Shown here: piece by piece, positions 46,915-59,084 of the stretch | How positions within the stretch are numbered: position 1 is the stretch's first letter | How the letters are laid out: each line of letters opens with the position of its first letter | Assembly (NCBI GenBank): GCA_951213105.1 | Contig: OX578149.1 | Location: forward strand, 4,005,606-4,069,605 | DNA length: 64,000 nt | Direction of reading: 5' to 3' | Source: Amaurobius ferox | Lineage: Eukaryota > Arthropoda > Arachnida > Araneae > Amaurobiidae | Notes under the pieces: model-generated | Told to the model about the DNA's origin: nothing | Seen by the model: only the letters and a program-made list of their open reading frames with translations | The model's database searches: none | Program-made: the position numbers and the translations under genes

Positions 46915-47640
46915 AAAACTAGGGGACTCTGCCCCTGCTCACCAACTCCCATAGCTCACTTTGCAAACTGGGAGGCTTCGCCTGCTACTCACTAATGCTC
47001 ACTCTGAGCTTGCTTCATGAGAACTTTAGTGCGACCCGCTATGCAAGCATAATATACCCATTGAGGACCACCCCTTATTAATCGACATTCACCAGCCCTG
47101 GAATTCGTTTCGCAAGTTATTTCATTCTGGTCAGCTCACACGAGCTCGTACGTGTCCTGTGCCCCCTGATGCTTTAACCCCTTGCTTGCTATGTTCGACA
47201 AGACCTGTGACTCAGTTTGCGAGTGGGTAGGCTTTGCCTTTTACTCATTAACACTCACTGAGATTGCTTCGTGAGCACTGTAGTGCCGCCTGCATAGCAG
47301 GCATAATACGCCTGTTGGGGACCATCCTTTGTTAACTGACATTTTCCAGACCTGGAGCTCTTTCAATCTGGTCGGCACGCATGACCGCCTATATGTCCTG
47401 TGCTCGCTGATGCTCATAAAACTCCACCCTCCATTCCTGCCGCTCATTAATCGGAGCTTGTAGCAGGCATGATGCACTCATTGGGACTTTGCTTCCTTAT
47501 TTGCTGATGCTCACTTGCGAACAATTTCATCAAGTTTCAGCTCCGAGATCAATATGCTTGTGCAACTCTGAAAATAGTTTCCTGAGTTAGGAGGCTTAAT
47601 CTCCTACTTCCTGGCACTGGCTGTGAGCCTGCATCACAAT
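46915..47640. repeat. Less AT-rich diverged tandem repeat
   Basis: A block with 'gggaggcttcgcctgctactcac', 'cttgcttcRtgagcac', 'cgcctgcatagcaggcataatacgcc' and 'ttggggaccatcc' recurs near 46970 and 47224, and degenerately near 47589. It is clearly richer in G and C than the surrounding intron. No ORF of note; the origin is unknown. Confidence 0.6.
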
Positions 47641-47948
47641 CTATTTCGTGCTGCCTGCTATTAAGAATGATTGCTTACTCTATTAAGAACAAACAGAAAA
47701 ATTTCATAATTGTATGTTCTGCCTTTTATTCGTAAATACTGTGACAAAATATTGTGTTAAGTTTTCAGTATAGAGAAATTTACAACAAATGAAATATATA
47801 ATTGTTATGAAATATAACAATTAAATTGTAATGTTCATGACAATAGTTTTAAATTTTCACTCATAAAGAAGAAAATTTTGCATAAAAAAGTGAATAACTC
47901 ATTAACTAAATCATCCTGTTCCGTCCAGCAAAAATTCAACTATGTAGA

Positions 47949-49339
47949 TACAGTCTGTTACAAAAGTATAAGACCACGAGACTTTTTGTTATTTAGGTAA
48001 TTAATGAAATATATTTTTATTCAAAATCAAAATTACTCCATGTCAGAACAAGTTTTAAATAAAATTTAGCAACTTACATGTACGAAATCCATTTAGAAAA
48101 AAATATAACAGCAATATAACAAAAAGTGGCACAAATAACTGTTACAAAATTATAAGACCACATGTGGAAAAAGAAAGTTTTAGCAAATTTATTAAGTTGT
48201 TGCTCCACCATTTTTCTGAATAACTTGAAACACACAATTTGGCATCGATTTAATTAAATTTTCAAAGACTGATTCCGGAATATTGTCCCATTTCTCCATA
48301 ATGGTGATTTCCAATTCATATGCCGAATGATATTGTTTGTTGTTTTCGTATACTTGGGGAGACAAATAACCCCACAGGGTTTCTATGAGGTTTAGGTCAG
48401 GGCTAAGGTTCGGCCAAGATATAACATCAATCTTTTCTCTTTTGAGCCATGTTTTTGTTGATATAGATGCATGACTGGGAGCATTATCTTGTTGGAACTT
48501 CCATTTCGGCCCTCCTAAAAGTGAACTGAAGGATATCAGACATCTGTATAACATTTGTTGATAACTGTCCGAGTTCATTTTACCATAAACTCTTTGCAGA
48601 TCGCATTTTCCTGCATATGAGAAAGCGCACCACACCATAACGGAACTGCCTCCCATCTGCCTACTGAAGAACTCACGAGATTCTTGCCTTATGTCATGCC
48701 AGTAGTAGTTATTGCCGTCCGCATCGTCTAAAAGTTAAATTTTTTCTCGTCCAAAAATATTATATTTTTCCATGTAGAGTTAGTTCCAGGACATGATATT
48801 CTTTGCCCACATCAGACGTGCTTCTTTATGATGTTTAAGAAGTCGTGGTTTGCTTCTTAGTTTCCGAAGTTTAACATCAACCTTCGACTTCAAACATCGC
48901 CACACAGTTACATGAGTCACTTGTTTACTTGTCTGCTGTGCTATTTTACAAGTGGACTGGAAGTTTTTCGTTGAAAGCTGGAAAATTTGTCTATTATCAC
49001 GAGCTGATAACTGCTTTTTACTGCTTTCCATACAATTCTTTTATACTCAAGAAATTGTGAATAGCCGTTTTAGAACGATTAAGAATCTTACTTATTTCAT
49101 GTTCCGACTTTCCTTTTCCATTGTAGAACCAAACTTTTCGCACTTCTTCTTCAGACAAATCAATTCCATGAGGCATTTTAATAATCCAACGAATCAAACA
49201 GTTCAATTCTGAATTTCTGCCTATTTTCCTTCCTTCCAACCTTTCCAGATGGTTTAGGTTACAGTTAGACTCCGAAGTTATTGTTTTGTTGAGAAAGGGT
49301 GGAATTTTGAGTGGTTTTATAATTTTGAAACAGACTGTA
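47949..49339 (-). mobile_element. Tc1-type DNA transposon, 1.39 kb
   Basis: The inverted termini cagtctgttacaaaagtata (47951) and, on the other strand, cagtctgtttcaaaattata (49337) are flanked by TA. Inside the left end a second copy of the terminal word (ctgttacaaaattataagac at 48139) lies 184 bp in, resembling the inverted-repeat/direct-repeat ends of some Tc1 elements. The interior is occupied by a single transposase gene on the minus strand. Length and layout match complete Tc1 elements; only point lesions disable it. Confidence 0.92.
48192..49176 (-). pseudogene. Tc1-type transposase, DD34E (broken)
   Basis: It starts MPHGIDLSEEEVRKVWFYNG at 49176, the first of two helix-turn-helix domains (ISKILNRSKTAIHNFL). 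A frameshift near 49030 leads to MESSKKQLSARDNRQIF and the second DNA-binding part. After stop codons around 48720-48780 the catalytic core continues: FLDEKKFN with the first Asp, QQDNAPSH with the second, and NLIETLWGYL with the Glu exactly 34 residues after the second Asp. The gene ends at 48192. All three catalytic residues survive; an early frameshift, a stop codon and a later frameshift inactivate the gene. Confidence 0.9.
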
Positions 49340-50470
49340 CATGCCACCGAACCTTCGAGATCGTGCTATTACTAGTCTGTCCAGGATGCAAACTTGCAGC
49401 TCAAAAACTCTTCATTTGATTTTGACATTAAATATTTCCTAAACTAATTTCAAATCGAAAAACAGTTTATATCAGTATGTTCCTCTGCTATTTCTCTACA
49501 AATGTACCAAATTTCATATTTTTGTATGTTACAGATTTTGCTCTATGTTACAGAGAAACTTGAAATACAAAATTTGTCAAATAGAGGCATTAGCTACTTT
49601 ATTTAATATAGAGTGTGTTGTGACACGTCACAACACGTTATTATTTTATTATTCAAAATTAACATTTTTTATAATTCATTAAATATTTTTTATTATTTTA
49701 ATTTTAATTATTTTATTTTAGTTTTAATTTAGTATTCAAAATTATCTTATGCAAAATTGCTTTTATTTTTTATATTCATTAATAGGTCAATTGTCTCATT
49801 TTCTAAATTAAATTATAAACATACTGCTATTCATTCATGTTTTTCATTCGCACTATGAATGCCCCTTTTGACTACAGCTGGATAGCAGTATCCTTACTCA
49901 ACAATTGGCAAAATCTTGTTTATGGCGAGATACGGAAATTTAGATTGCTTGGGTTAAGTCTAACCCCTTCTGTTATCTATCTTCTAAAACTTGTGACAAG
50001 ACTGCGCGGGAGAATTCCTTTATGTAAAAAGTGCTGATTCAGTCTCTTCTGAATAGTATGTAAAGGTTGGTGTGTGTAAAAAAAGCTGTTGGTGAGTTCA
50101 TCTTTGTCTTGAAAAGGCATGGCGAACCCAGACCATTTTTTTAAGAATCAAAACCATAATTCTGCAAAATAATAGGTATGTGGTTTTGTGAATTAAAAAA
50201 TTCAATGAAGCAGGAATATATATATATATATATATATATTCTTGTAAAGAAAAGTCATTTAAAATTTATATTGTAATTTAACTTCTGTAAGTTGACTATT
50301 TTATCGATCATTTATATATAAGTCAAAATTTGTCATCTAATCATCTTAACTGATATGATTGCAAGAAAGGAAAGATCATTCAAAATTGTGTGTCTGTGTA
50401 TAATTGAGCATGTTTTTCACAAGATAAAGTTGTGGCTCATTTTAAACTTTAAGTAACTTTTTGTGATATC
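49340..50470. other. Intron stretch without recognised features
   Basis: AT-rich, with a small palindrome gtgttgtgac/gtcacaacac at 49615-49636 and an (AT)n run near 50217-50240. A 66-codon ORF at 49837 has no known motif. Confidence 0.5.
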
Positions 50471-53042
50471 GCCTAGATCAGTGGTTCCTAAACTGGGGTC
50501 CCCGACAAGGTTTTAGGGGGTCCGCGAACAACACACATTATTTAACTAATAAATACTTAGCTTTAAAAAAATAAAATTCATTCTTTTTCTCCACTCTTTT
50601 TTTTTTTATTTTTTTAAATAAAGTAATAATGAACTTCTTTTCTAAATAACTTTGAATTAAAATACATTCATGAAATTAATTTTAAACTGGTAGGTTATAT
50701 CTTCAAACAGAATTCAATTGTTTGGGAGTAGGTTTCGTTTTGGCACAATGCCATGATTAATGGTGACGATACTCTGATGTAGCTTGGACGTCAAAACACT
50801 TGTAACTTCGAGCATTAATATTACTAGAGACCGGATGACATCAGCTTTGAATAGAGGGGGTGCGGTGGGGTGGGGGTGTAGCAAACATTTCTCGCCTCTC
50901 CTGAGTAAAGTCACATGACATAGCTACTAGCTATATCATGTGACGTACTTCACTAATGTACTTTCAACCCTGCAGCTATTTGTTAATTATTTGATAAAAT
51001 GGATTGTTGGCTAAAATTAGGTGCTTCAAAGCGTCCTTTGGAAACTGAAAATGTTGTTGGTTCTAGCCGTATCGCGAATAATGAAGTGACGAGTCCGAAA
51101 GTAGATAGTTGTTCCAGTGCTAAAATTGTGAATGCTAACTTAAAAAAGGTTCGTAAATATTGTGATTCATATATAAACTTCTGGGTTATTTCCATTGAAA
51201 AGGGAGAAGTGTTATCTCGGCAATGTGTTATTTGTTACCAAGTTCTATCTAATGAAAGCATGAAACCTGCAAAACTCTCTCTCTACATTTACAAACAAGA
51301 CACCCCGAGTTTGTTTAAATATCTGCTGATTTTTTTCAAAGCTGGCGAGTTGCGTCGCAACCAAACAATGTTGTATAAAGCCAATGGTGGCCATAATGAA
51401 AATGCTCTTCGTGCGTCATATGAGGTCTCTCTACTCATCTCTGAAAAGGGAAAGCCACATACCATTGGTGAAGGAATTATAAAACCAGCAGCTCAATTGA
51501 TGGTTTCAACAGTTCTGGATGAAAAAGCTAGTAAGTCTTTGAATTTAATTTCCTTGTCTTAACAATACAGTAAAAAGACGGATAGATGAAATGGCCCAAA
51601 ATGTGAAAGAAGAACTTCCCAACAGAATTAAAAAGCATTGCACATTATTTACAATCCAGTTAGACGAAAGCACTGACATTGTCAATAATGCAAATTTGAT
51701 TGCTTCTATCCGTTATGATTATGAAAAAAAATTACATGAGGATTTTCTTTGTTGCGTAAATCTACCATCACACACAACTTCAGAAGAACTGTTTAACATT
51801 ATGAACAAGTTTATGGTTGAGAATGACATTGATTGGAATAAATGTGTAGGTGTCAGCACTGACGGAGCAAGAGCGATGTGTGGAAGGAAGAGTGAATTGG
51901 TAACTAAATTAAAAGCTATAGCAACATCTATTGAGTGGGTTCATTGCTGTATCCACAGAGAAGCATTAGCAACAAAAAAAAATGCCACAAGAATTGAAGG
52001 AATGTTTTGATGAGGTAGTTAGAATTGTAAATTATATTAAAGCACATCCTTTAAATTCTCGATTGTTTGCCATACTATGTGCGGAAATGGGCAGCGATCA
52101 CAAACAATTGTTAATACACTGTGATATACGGTGGCTTTCTCGTGGAAAAGTATTAACCAGAATATTTGAATTGAGGGAAGAAGTAAAATTATTTTTATTT
52201 GAATCTAACTTTGACCTTAAAGATAGGTTCCATGAAACTAATTGGATTTTGAAGTTGTCATATCTGGCTGACATCTTTAACTATGTAAATGGACTTAATT
52301 TAAGCCTACAGGGATCTAGCGCCATTATTTTTCAAGTTCAGGACAAAATCAATGGGATGAAAAAAAATAAAAAATGTGGATTCAGAGATTGGACACCGAG
52401 ATCTTCAAACAATTTCCGTCCATGGCAGAATATATCCAGAGTTCAGAAGAAAATGTTCCACAGGAAATAATTAATATTATTAAATTACACTTTGAACAAT
52501 TGCATTTACAGCTAGATGAATATTTTCCCGAAACCAATGACTGTGATGTGTGGATATTGAATCCATTTGCTAGTGAACTACCAACCAACCACTCTCTTAC
52601 ACCACAAGAAGAAGACTTTTTGGCGGATCTTTCATCAGATTGTTCTCTAAAATTAATGTTCTCACAAGTACAATTAGCTGACTTTCGATTATCAGTAATG
52701 GCTGACTATTCTCAACTCGCAAGAAAGGCTCTTAAGTGCTTAACTCCCTTTCCCACAACTTACTTCTGCGAAACAGCTTTCTCCCACCTGGCATATTTAA
52801 AATCTAAGTTGCGAAATAGACTTGAAGTTGAAAGTGATTTAAGACTGAAATTATCAAACATTAAACCAAATATTACTGAGCTAATTGCAAAAAAGCAGCA
52901 TCACTGTTCATACTAAATTATGATTGTTGTACATATCCAATAGAAACACGCCCTTGCAATATGGTTTTAAGGGGTCCGTGAAATGCTTTTTTTCTCTGAG
53001 GGGGTCCGCGGACCGGAAAGTTTGGGAACCACTGGCCTAGAT
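50471..53042 (+). mobile_element. hAT transposon A (Buster-like), with 8-bp target duplication
   Basis: The element is 50479-53034. Its ends read CAGTGGTTCCTAAACT and, on the other strand, CAGTGGTTCCCAAACT, the classic terminus of this hAT group. It is bracketed by gcctagat at 50471-50478 and 53035-53042. The target has TA at its centre (nnnTAnnn), as described for the Buster branch of hAT. A 'gggggtccgcg' phrase is subterminal on both sides. The transposase gene is 50999-52916. The right-hand target copy is shared with hAT B. Confidence 0.95.
50999..52916 (+). pseudogene. hAT transposase A, ZBED5-like (frameshifted)
   Basis: It starts MDCWLKLGASKRP and carries a BED-type zinc finger with CVIC at about residue 76-79, but the expected His ligands appear lost (KLSLYIYKQ). 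The catalytic part has QLDESTDI (Asp), STDGARAM (Asp), CIHREAL (Cys-x-x-His), RWLSRGK and, in the C-terminal dimerisation region, CETAFSHL (Glu). It ends KKQHHCSY before TAA at 52916. Frameshifts lie near 51562, 51980 and 52360; the last two are at A-runs, so sequencing or assembly error cannot be excluded for those. Confidence 0.9.
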
Positions 53043-55919
53043 CATAAGTTCTCAACATGGGTGATAACGCCCCCTTGTGGGCGTTTGAGACTTTCAGGGG
53101 GCAGTAGAAGACCCAGAAAAAATTAGGGGGTGTTGAGATGGTACGGAGGGGCGGTGGGCAGATTAAAAAAATATAGTTTAAAAAAGACAAAAAAAAAAAA
53201 AAAACAAAAAAAAACAAAAAAAAAAAAAAAAAAAAAAAAAACACGCTAATCACGTACTAACTAAAGTAAACTTTAATATTGGTTAATTTTTGGTATTGTA
53301 TGTATTTTAATCATTTTTATCACATGTGCGAAAATTCACATATTTCGGTAGTTCGGGAAGTGGATGAAAATTGAACTTAAAGATTCCATTATATTCAGAT
53401 CTACAATAAATTGGATGATATAAAAATTTTTAATTTTAGATTTGAATTAAAAATTTTCAAATCTTCCAATTTCACATGAAATATCTCATATATAAATACA
53501 GGTAAAGTTAACAAAAGCCTGTTAATAAAAAATAGCAAAAAATATGCTTGTAGCAATTCAGTTATAACAAGTTTTTGTTAAATAATGTGATTTTTGCAAT
53601 CCTGCAAGAATTGACAGTATTATCTGTGCTTATTCTAACCCGCACTCTGCTCCCGTATCACCCTTGCCCCCGCGCTTTACTTCCGCGCTGGTTGTTATAA
53701 ACGAGTCACTGCATGTTTATCTTATTCCTGTCGACGCGTGTTATATGTCTCCAACCTATATAAAGGCAGTGATTGTTCATTTTATTTTCATTAGCATTAT
53801 CACGCGCAATTGATAACAGGGTTTTAAAAGTACACTAATACTACTCACGTATCTGTAAAGTACAAACCATGTCGGAAGCAAAAAAGAAGAGGCGGCAGTA
53901 TAGTGCGGATTATATTAAGTATGGATTTATCAAAAATCCCACAAATCCATCATCGTCAATGTGTCTTATTTGTCAAAAAACAGTTTCAAATGAAGCGATG
54001 AAGCCTTCTAGGCTTCAAGATCATTTTAATAAAATACACCCGGATAAGAAAGACAAAGATGTGACCTATTTTCAAGACATGAAAACGAAGTACGAAATTC
54101 AGCCAACTGTATCAAAACTTTTTTCATCAGCTTCTAAGCAAGATGATGACGGACTTCGAGCTTCGTATAATATCTCATTGTTGATTGCTAAAACATGCAA
54201 ACCACATACTATTGGGGAAGATTTAATTTTACCAGCAGCAAATGAAGTAATAACCAAAGTGTTCCATAAACCAGCTGCAGATATTATCCGAAAAATTTCT
54301 TTGAGCAATAGTTCTGTGCAAAGACGAATTGATGAGAGATGGCTGAAAACATTGATGAATCATTGTGCAATTATCTGCAGACTTGTCAATTTTCAATTCA
54401 GCTAGATAAGTCCACTTTACCAACCAATGAAGCATTGTTATTGTCATAAGTGAGGTTTATCAAAGATGAGAAAATATGTGAAGAACTATTGTTTGCTACG
54501 AATTTGGAAACAGATACAAAAGGAGAAACCATATTTAATACACTGGAAAAGTTTTGTGACGAAAAGGAAATTCCTTTTAATAATATTTTGTCAGTTGCTA
54601 CGGATGGCGCACCGGCTAGCGACAGGACGTCACAAAGGTTTCATATCGTGCTTAAAAAATAAAGTTCCTGACGTGCTTGCTGTGCATTGCGTAATTCATC
54701 GCCAGCATTTGGTTGCGAAAAATTTGAGTGAATGCCTCCATACATCACTGCAATATGTTATCAGAGCAGTTAATAAAATCAGAAGTAACTCGTTGAATGA
54801 CAGATTATTTAGTCAGCTTTGCATTGCCAATGATGAAGATTTCAACCGATTTCTGCTTCACACAGAGGTGCGCTGGCTGTCAAAAGGTACTTGTTTGACT
54901 CGATTTTACAATCTGTTTGGGTCTATGATAGAGTTCCTAGGAAACAAAGACACGGAATTGCTCGACAACCTTATCTCATCAAAGAACGATATTGCGTACT
55001 TGACAGACCTGTATAAATTGTTTAATGATGTCAATCTCCAACTTCAAGGCGACGACTTAAACTTGATTAAGACAAAAAATAGCATTGCTGCTTTCATGTC
55101 CAAACTGCTATTATACAAAAGAAATATCAGCAGACGCGAATTCAATAACTTCCCAAATTTATCAGCAGTATCATTCAAGCACGACGACTTGCTTGTTTAC
55201 TGTCAACACTTGGAAAGCCTCTACAGTGATTTCAAGGAACAATTCCAGGACATTTTAAACATGGACATACCAGACTGGGTTTTGGATCCTTTTTCAAATG
55301 TCAACACAGCAGGATTATCCCAGAAGAAGAACTAATAGAACTGACGAGAAATGAGGAATTAAAAATTAAATTCAAGAATGGCTACCAAGAATTTTGGCTG
55401 AAGAAGCCGATTTTGCAACTGTACCCAGGATTATGGTCGATTGTTCAACGATTTTTGATAGCATTCCCATCTTCCTATTTAGCTGAACGTGGATTTAGTG
55501 CTGTAGCAACGTTGGTAACTAAAAAGAGAAATCGGCTCCATGTTACTGAATGCGGCGACTTACGGTTGTTTTTAAGTAAAATCGAGCCTGATATTAACAA
55601 ACTCTTTAAAATGCATCAAATTCAACCTTCTCATTAGATAAGTTATAAATTCAATGTCTTTTGAATGTTAATAAAAATACTTTTCAATATAATTAAGTAT
55701 GCGTTTTAATTGTTCTCATTGAAACAGTCTTCTTTAAACTCAGAAATAAGATAGGACCATATCCTATCTTACGACTATATATAATATTACACGTTTAAAT
55801 ATAATTGTGGCAATAGCTGTTTCAGATTCGCAAGTAAAAAAAATTGGGGGGCATTAGGAAAAAAAATATTCTTAAAGTGGGCGGTGGGCAAAAAAAGGTT
55901 GAGAACCTATGGCCTAGAT
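53043..55919 (+). mobile_element. hAT transposon B, with the same 8-bp target duplication
   Basis: The element is 53043-55911. Its ends are CATAAGTTCTCAAC and, on the other strand, CATAGGTTCTCAAC. It is bracketed by gcctagat at 53035-53042 and 55912-55919, the former also being the right-hand duplication of hAT A. The subterminal sequence 'gcccccttgtgggcg' on the left and 'gtgggcggtgggc' on the right fits hAT elements of this group. A poly-A-rich stretch (53165-53242) lies between the left end and the gene. The two hATs are clearly different families, judged by their termini and proteins. Confidence 0.93.
53869..55637 (+). pseudogene. hAT transposase B, BED-finger type (frameshifted)
   Basis: It starts MSEAKKKRRQYSADYIKYGF with an intact BED finger: CLIC, then DHFNKIH (two Cys, two His). 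After a frameshift near 54330 the first catalytic Asp is in QLDKST, followed by a stop at 54447. It continues SVATDGAPA (second Asp), a frameshift near 54615, VHCVIHRQHL (Cys-x-x-His), RWLSKGT, then a frameshift near 55325 into the dimerisation region FPSSYLAERGFSAVATL (Glu). The end is TAG at 55637. Four or more lesions make it inactive. Confidence 0.9.
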
Positions 55920-56067
55920 GAAATGATATTGTTTAATATGATGGCAAAATTCATCCAAATTTTGTGTCTCAATCAGCCAACTATGTAGCACAATTACTTC
56001 TTCAGAAAACATGTGTATAAGAAATTCATTGATACACGAGTGAGTGCACACCTGAGCTCTGAGGAGG

Positions 56068-56201
<134 letters not shown>

Positions 56202-57550
56202 AGAATTACATATACTGATGATCAAAATACAAATCGATGTGTTGCCCATGGGTACAAATATTACAACTACATACATATATTTTTTTTGCAATAGTGCACA
56301 AGTAATGATGTGAAAATTACATTTCGAGAACCTTAATTTAATGACAAGAATGCACTGTTTATATCTACACTTGCACTTATAATACATTTTAATAAAATAA
56401 AACCAATAAAGAACATTTATTTTGTACCTGGGTGTATTTTTTATGAACATCATGTTTTAAGACTTAAGAACAATCTGGGTTTTTAGTTTTCACGAACTAA
56501 TTATGTATTGACCACATTTTTCTACTAGCCGCTTAATGGATTGTTGCAGCATGATTAAACATATATAATATTCTTTGCTAAAAAAGAAATGCTAACAAGA
56601 ATGAACTACTGCAGTATGATAAAATTACAAAAAAAAAGGAAAAAACATTTTTTTTTAAATTTTAGATTCAAGTTGAAGGTATGTAAAATAAATATTATAA
56701 GATTAACATGTATTTAAAAGCCTATATTGCGTTTTTGACTTTATTTATAAATGATATTTTTTAGGCGCTCACATGCAAATATGGTTTATATTTAATTTTT
56801 TAAAATTACACAATGCATTTTATTTTATTCAAAATTCTATTCCTCACTATATGATCCCATTCCATTAAGTCATTAAATTCTATTTAATTAATTTTCCCTT
56901 TAATTGCATGTGAGTGTCCGACCCAATTAGATGTTGAATAGGGGTTGTAAATTAATTTCATATCTCTTATTAAGTTCCTGTACAGCCCTTATCACAACAG
57001 AGAGACAATAAAAGTGATAACATAGAAATGATATATATAAGAATGATATTTAAGTCAAAATTGTTGAAGAGAAATTTAAATGAATTTAATGTAATAACTG
57101 TTACTGCTAACGGACACTTGGTGAACTTACATTCTGTTAATTTAGTCTGAAATCAAAATGTAATATTTCTTTAAAATAAAAAGAATGTAAAACTTGAACT
57201 TTATGAATTCTGTTTTATGACTGGTTATTTGAAGTGTGCTGCTTCAAATACTACTACTAATGGTCATTTTTTGCAATTGAATGCAAAAATAGTCCAATAA
57301 ATTTTGCTATTTTATATAATAAATTTTACATTTAAAAAATGGCATTTCAAAGGTGTCACTGGTTCAAAACAATTTTTCATAACAAAATTAATTGTTATAC
57401 CTAGATTAAAATTATACAAAATTATGTAATGCTACAATTTGATTGTTTTTGTTTATTTTGCTGTTGTTGAGCATAAATAGAAAAATTACAAGTAAGAAGT
57501 AAGGTGAAGTGGCACTATTTTTCAAATATGTCTAGGAAACCAAATCTTAC
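56202..57550. other. lic: Intron stretch next to the penultimate kinase exon
   Basis: AT-rich, no repeat or gene recognised. It leads directly to the donor site of the exon at 57551. Confidence 0.5.
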
Positions 57551-57690
57551 CAGAGAGAAATAAAATCTTCAAACTCTTTCGAGAACTTTCCAGAGGGAAG
57601 ACGGGGAGGATCATCTTTCACTACTTGCTTCAGCTGCTCAAAAGGTGTGCCCCATGTTTGATAAGGGAAAATGCCCATGGACAATTCATA
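57551..57690 (-). CDS. lic: MAP kinase kinase 3/6 (licorne-type), penultimate exon
   Basis: The 140-base exon encodes part of kinase subdomains IX to XI of a dual-specificity MAP kinase kinase that phosphorylates p38. Read on the minus strand it begins YELSMGIFPYQTWGTPFEQL and continues KQVVKDDPPRLPSGKFSKEF to EDFISL plus the first two bases of a Cys codon. The pattern F-P-Y-x-x-W-G-T-P-F-x-Q-L-K-Q-V-V is characteristic of MKK3/MKK6; MKK4 and MKK7 differ here. The acceptor is a pyrimidine-rich tract ending atatag (AG at 57692-57691) and the donor is GTAAGA at 57550. Upstream exons are not in the window. Confidence 0.9.
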
Positions 57691-57769
57691 CTATATGCAG
57701 AAAAGAAAATCCAGCATTTTCCTAAGAATTCTATTTTTATACAGCTTTAAACTTGTGATTGTATAAAAT

Positions 57770-59000
57770 AACAAGAAAGATCAATCATGCTTAAAGCATT
57801 GATTATGAAACACTTTCCAACTTCAATGCAATTTTATTTAAAAAAGTCGAAAATGCAATACATTCCTCGGTAATATTTTAAAACTTATCACGATACTACA
57901 TTGATTTATTATATTTGAAAACTTAAACCTTCATTGAAAAAAATGAACTTCATTCAAAAGACGGCATTGAAATATAAATTGCGTGGTTTAAATATCTCTA
58001 AAATGCAATACATTCCACGGTAATATTTTTAAATATATCATAATACTACGATAATTTATTATATTTGAAAACTTCATCGAAAACAACTGAAATTAATTCA
58101 AATGACGTCATAGAAAAAATAACATGCCTGGATCTCTCTATAAAAGCAGGATTTCATTCATAACTTTCTCCATTTCATTCATCACAATACTATAATAATT
58201 TATTTTATTTAAAAATTAAGACCATGGAGCTACAATTCATAAACTTTATGCTTAAAACTTCATCGAAAAATATCGTCCTTCTGTTTATAAAATCAATTAA
58301 TATTTCATTCATATCAGCCATGCAGACTCCATGGACTGAATTATTTTGCGTTAAAGAAATACAGTAATTCTAATACAACTCATTCTACATATTTTGCTGT
58401 TTACATTTTACATATGTGAAAAATAGGCTTAATTGTAGAAATAATCAAATTTGAATGAGAATTTAAACTCAAATATATTGTCATTGTGTTGTTTTAGTAT
58501 GTAGATGCACAGAATTTAAGCAGAAATAAAGTAGTTTTAGGATGGATACAACACTCAATATGAATTAAAAAGAACTTTAAAAAATCACGAATTTGAAACA
58601 AGATGGATGCCATATCTCATTTTGAAGTGGGTCATGTGATCGTTTAATATCATGGTCACGTGATCGTTTCATATAAGATGTGTAATTATTATTTTAATTT
58701 TTATTTAAAAAACTACTGAATATATTTAGCTGAATTTTTTTTTTATATATTTTATGGAACAATTTGACTATTACCTAAAATTTTCGAAGCAATTTGTGAA
58801 TTTTAAATCCGCTTAAAAAATGTTAGAAAAATTAGGTCCCATAGGGCTCAATGTATTTCATTTTTTCAACCCGGGTTCAATCCAAAACTAATTGTGTGAT
58901 ATTATTCATTTATATTCCCATAGGTCCTACAGACCGTCTGAGCAACATACTAAAATTTCATTTTGATTAAGTCATTTTTACGGCAGTTATCGTGCTAACG

Positions 59001-59034
<34 letters not shown>

Positions 59035-59084
59035 ATGAACAAAGTCATAAACACTTTTCAACTTTGTTGTAAAGTGTTAAAAAT
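57770..59084 (+). repeat. Dispersed 1.3-kb repeat, copy 3 (near full length)
   Basis: About 1315 bp and very similar to 11863-13170, including the start aacaagaaagat, a gcattga/tcaatgc hairpin and the terminal hairpin. It has about eight acag units, more than copy 2. It lies in the kinase intron upstream of the exon at 57551-57690. Confidence 0.88.

Noticed and set aside
58990..59035. A CRISPR-like array from the regular acag units
   Set aside because: It is a four-base microsatellite inside a dispersed repeat in a eukaryotic sequence.
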